Shown: one piece after another, positions 5,904 to 6,093 of the stretch | How positions within the stretch are numbered: position 1 is the stretch's first letter | Layout of the letters: every line of letters starts with the position of its first letter | Origin: Gallionellaceae bacterium | GTDB lineage: Bacteria; Pseudomonadota; Gammaproteobacteria; Burkholderiales; Gallionellaceae | Reading direction: 5' to 3' | Assembly: GCA_030646595.1 (NCBI GenBank) | Contig: JAUSKS010000122.1 | Location: 1 to 6,093, forward strand | Length of the DNA: 6,093 nt | Notes under the pieces: model-generated | What the model was told of the DNA's origin: nothing | The model's database searches: none | Seen by the model: the letters and a program-made list of their open reading frames with translations, nothing else | Position numbers and translations under genes: made by a program

Positions 5904-6093
5904 ATGACCAGCACCCAGCTTTACTTGCGCCTGCTTGGCCATATCAAACCGTACTGGCGGGCTTTTCTTGTTTCCATTCTCGGCATGGTGGTGGCGGCGG
6001 CTACCGAGCCCTTGCTGCCTGCTCTGCTAAAACCCATGCTGGACGGTACCTTTGTGCATAAGGATGACACGGTAATCCGCCTGGCACCTTTGT
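5904..6093 (+). CDS. msbA: lipid A export ABC transporter/flippase MsbA, 5' part only
   Basis: Only the first 63 codons are inside the window. MsbA is an inner-membrane homodimer that uses ATP to flip lipid A-core from the inner to the outer leaflet. The visible part is the cytoplasmic lead-in helix (LYLRLLGHIKPYWR, about 6-19), the first membrane helix (about 20-41) and the ATEPLLPALLKPMLDGTF stretch (33-50), which strongly resembles betaproteobacterial MsbA. The ATP-binding domain lies beyond the edge. The start is ATG at 5904 with AGGGG 6 nt upstream. An upstream ATG at 5887 opens a six-codon frame that ends in a TGA overlapping this start. The family call rests on the N-terminus alone; another exporter of the same ABC class cannot be wholly excluded. 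Confidence 0.85.
   Translation, partial: MTSTQLYLRLLGHIKPYWRAFLVSILGMVVAAATEPLLPALLKPMLDGTFVHKDDTVIRLAPL

Noticed and set aside
1..6093. Mobile element, CRISPR array, tRNA or phage genes
   Set aside because: No transposase, regularly spaced repeats, cloverleaf or phage-like frame was seen on either strand; only one short repeat-like palindrome is present.

Overview
The window looks like ordinary chromosomal DNA from a betaproteobacterium. The protein sequences (a short RNase II with a TonB gene behind it, a BtuB-type receptor, and an MsbA N-terminus) suggest the Nitrosomonadales/Gallionellaceae neighbourhood. That placement is recognition from memory, not a search result.

Layout. On the minus strand, reading right to left from about 2990, lie an RNase II-family exoribonuclease (1014-2954) and then a TonB-family energy transducer (50-904). 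They probably form one transcription unit; the gap is 109 bp and tonB has its own strong ribosome binding site and a TTG start. On the plus strand, diverging from the RNase gene, is a small secreted EF-hand protein (3070-3489). An amber codon cuts its fourth calcium loop, and the reading frame continues intact to 3579. Next comes a complete cobalamin riboswitch (about 3620-3796), a structured expression platform (3805-3937) and the gene it controls, a BtuB-like TonB-dependent vitamin B12 receptor (3944-5803). A terminator-like hairpin follows at 5825-5856, and the window ends inside the 5' part of msbA, the lipid A flippase ABC transporter (5904 to the edge).

How the parts relate. The riboswitch should shut off the receptor gene when cobalamin is plentiful. 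The TonB-like protein 3 kb away is of the kind that powers such receptors, so half the window concerns energised outer-membrane uptake, although the partnership is inferred. RNase II (RNA turnover) and MsbA (envelope assembly) are housekeeping genes.

I found no CRISPR array, transposase, phage gene, tRNA or rRNA, and no clearly new multi-gene system. The points most worth a second look are the two competing pairings in the riboswitch expression platform, the amber codon inside an EF-hand loop, and a repeat element apparently absorbed in frame into the RNase coding sequence.
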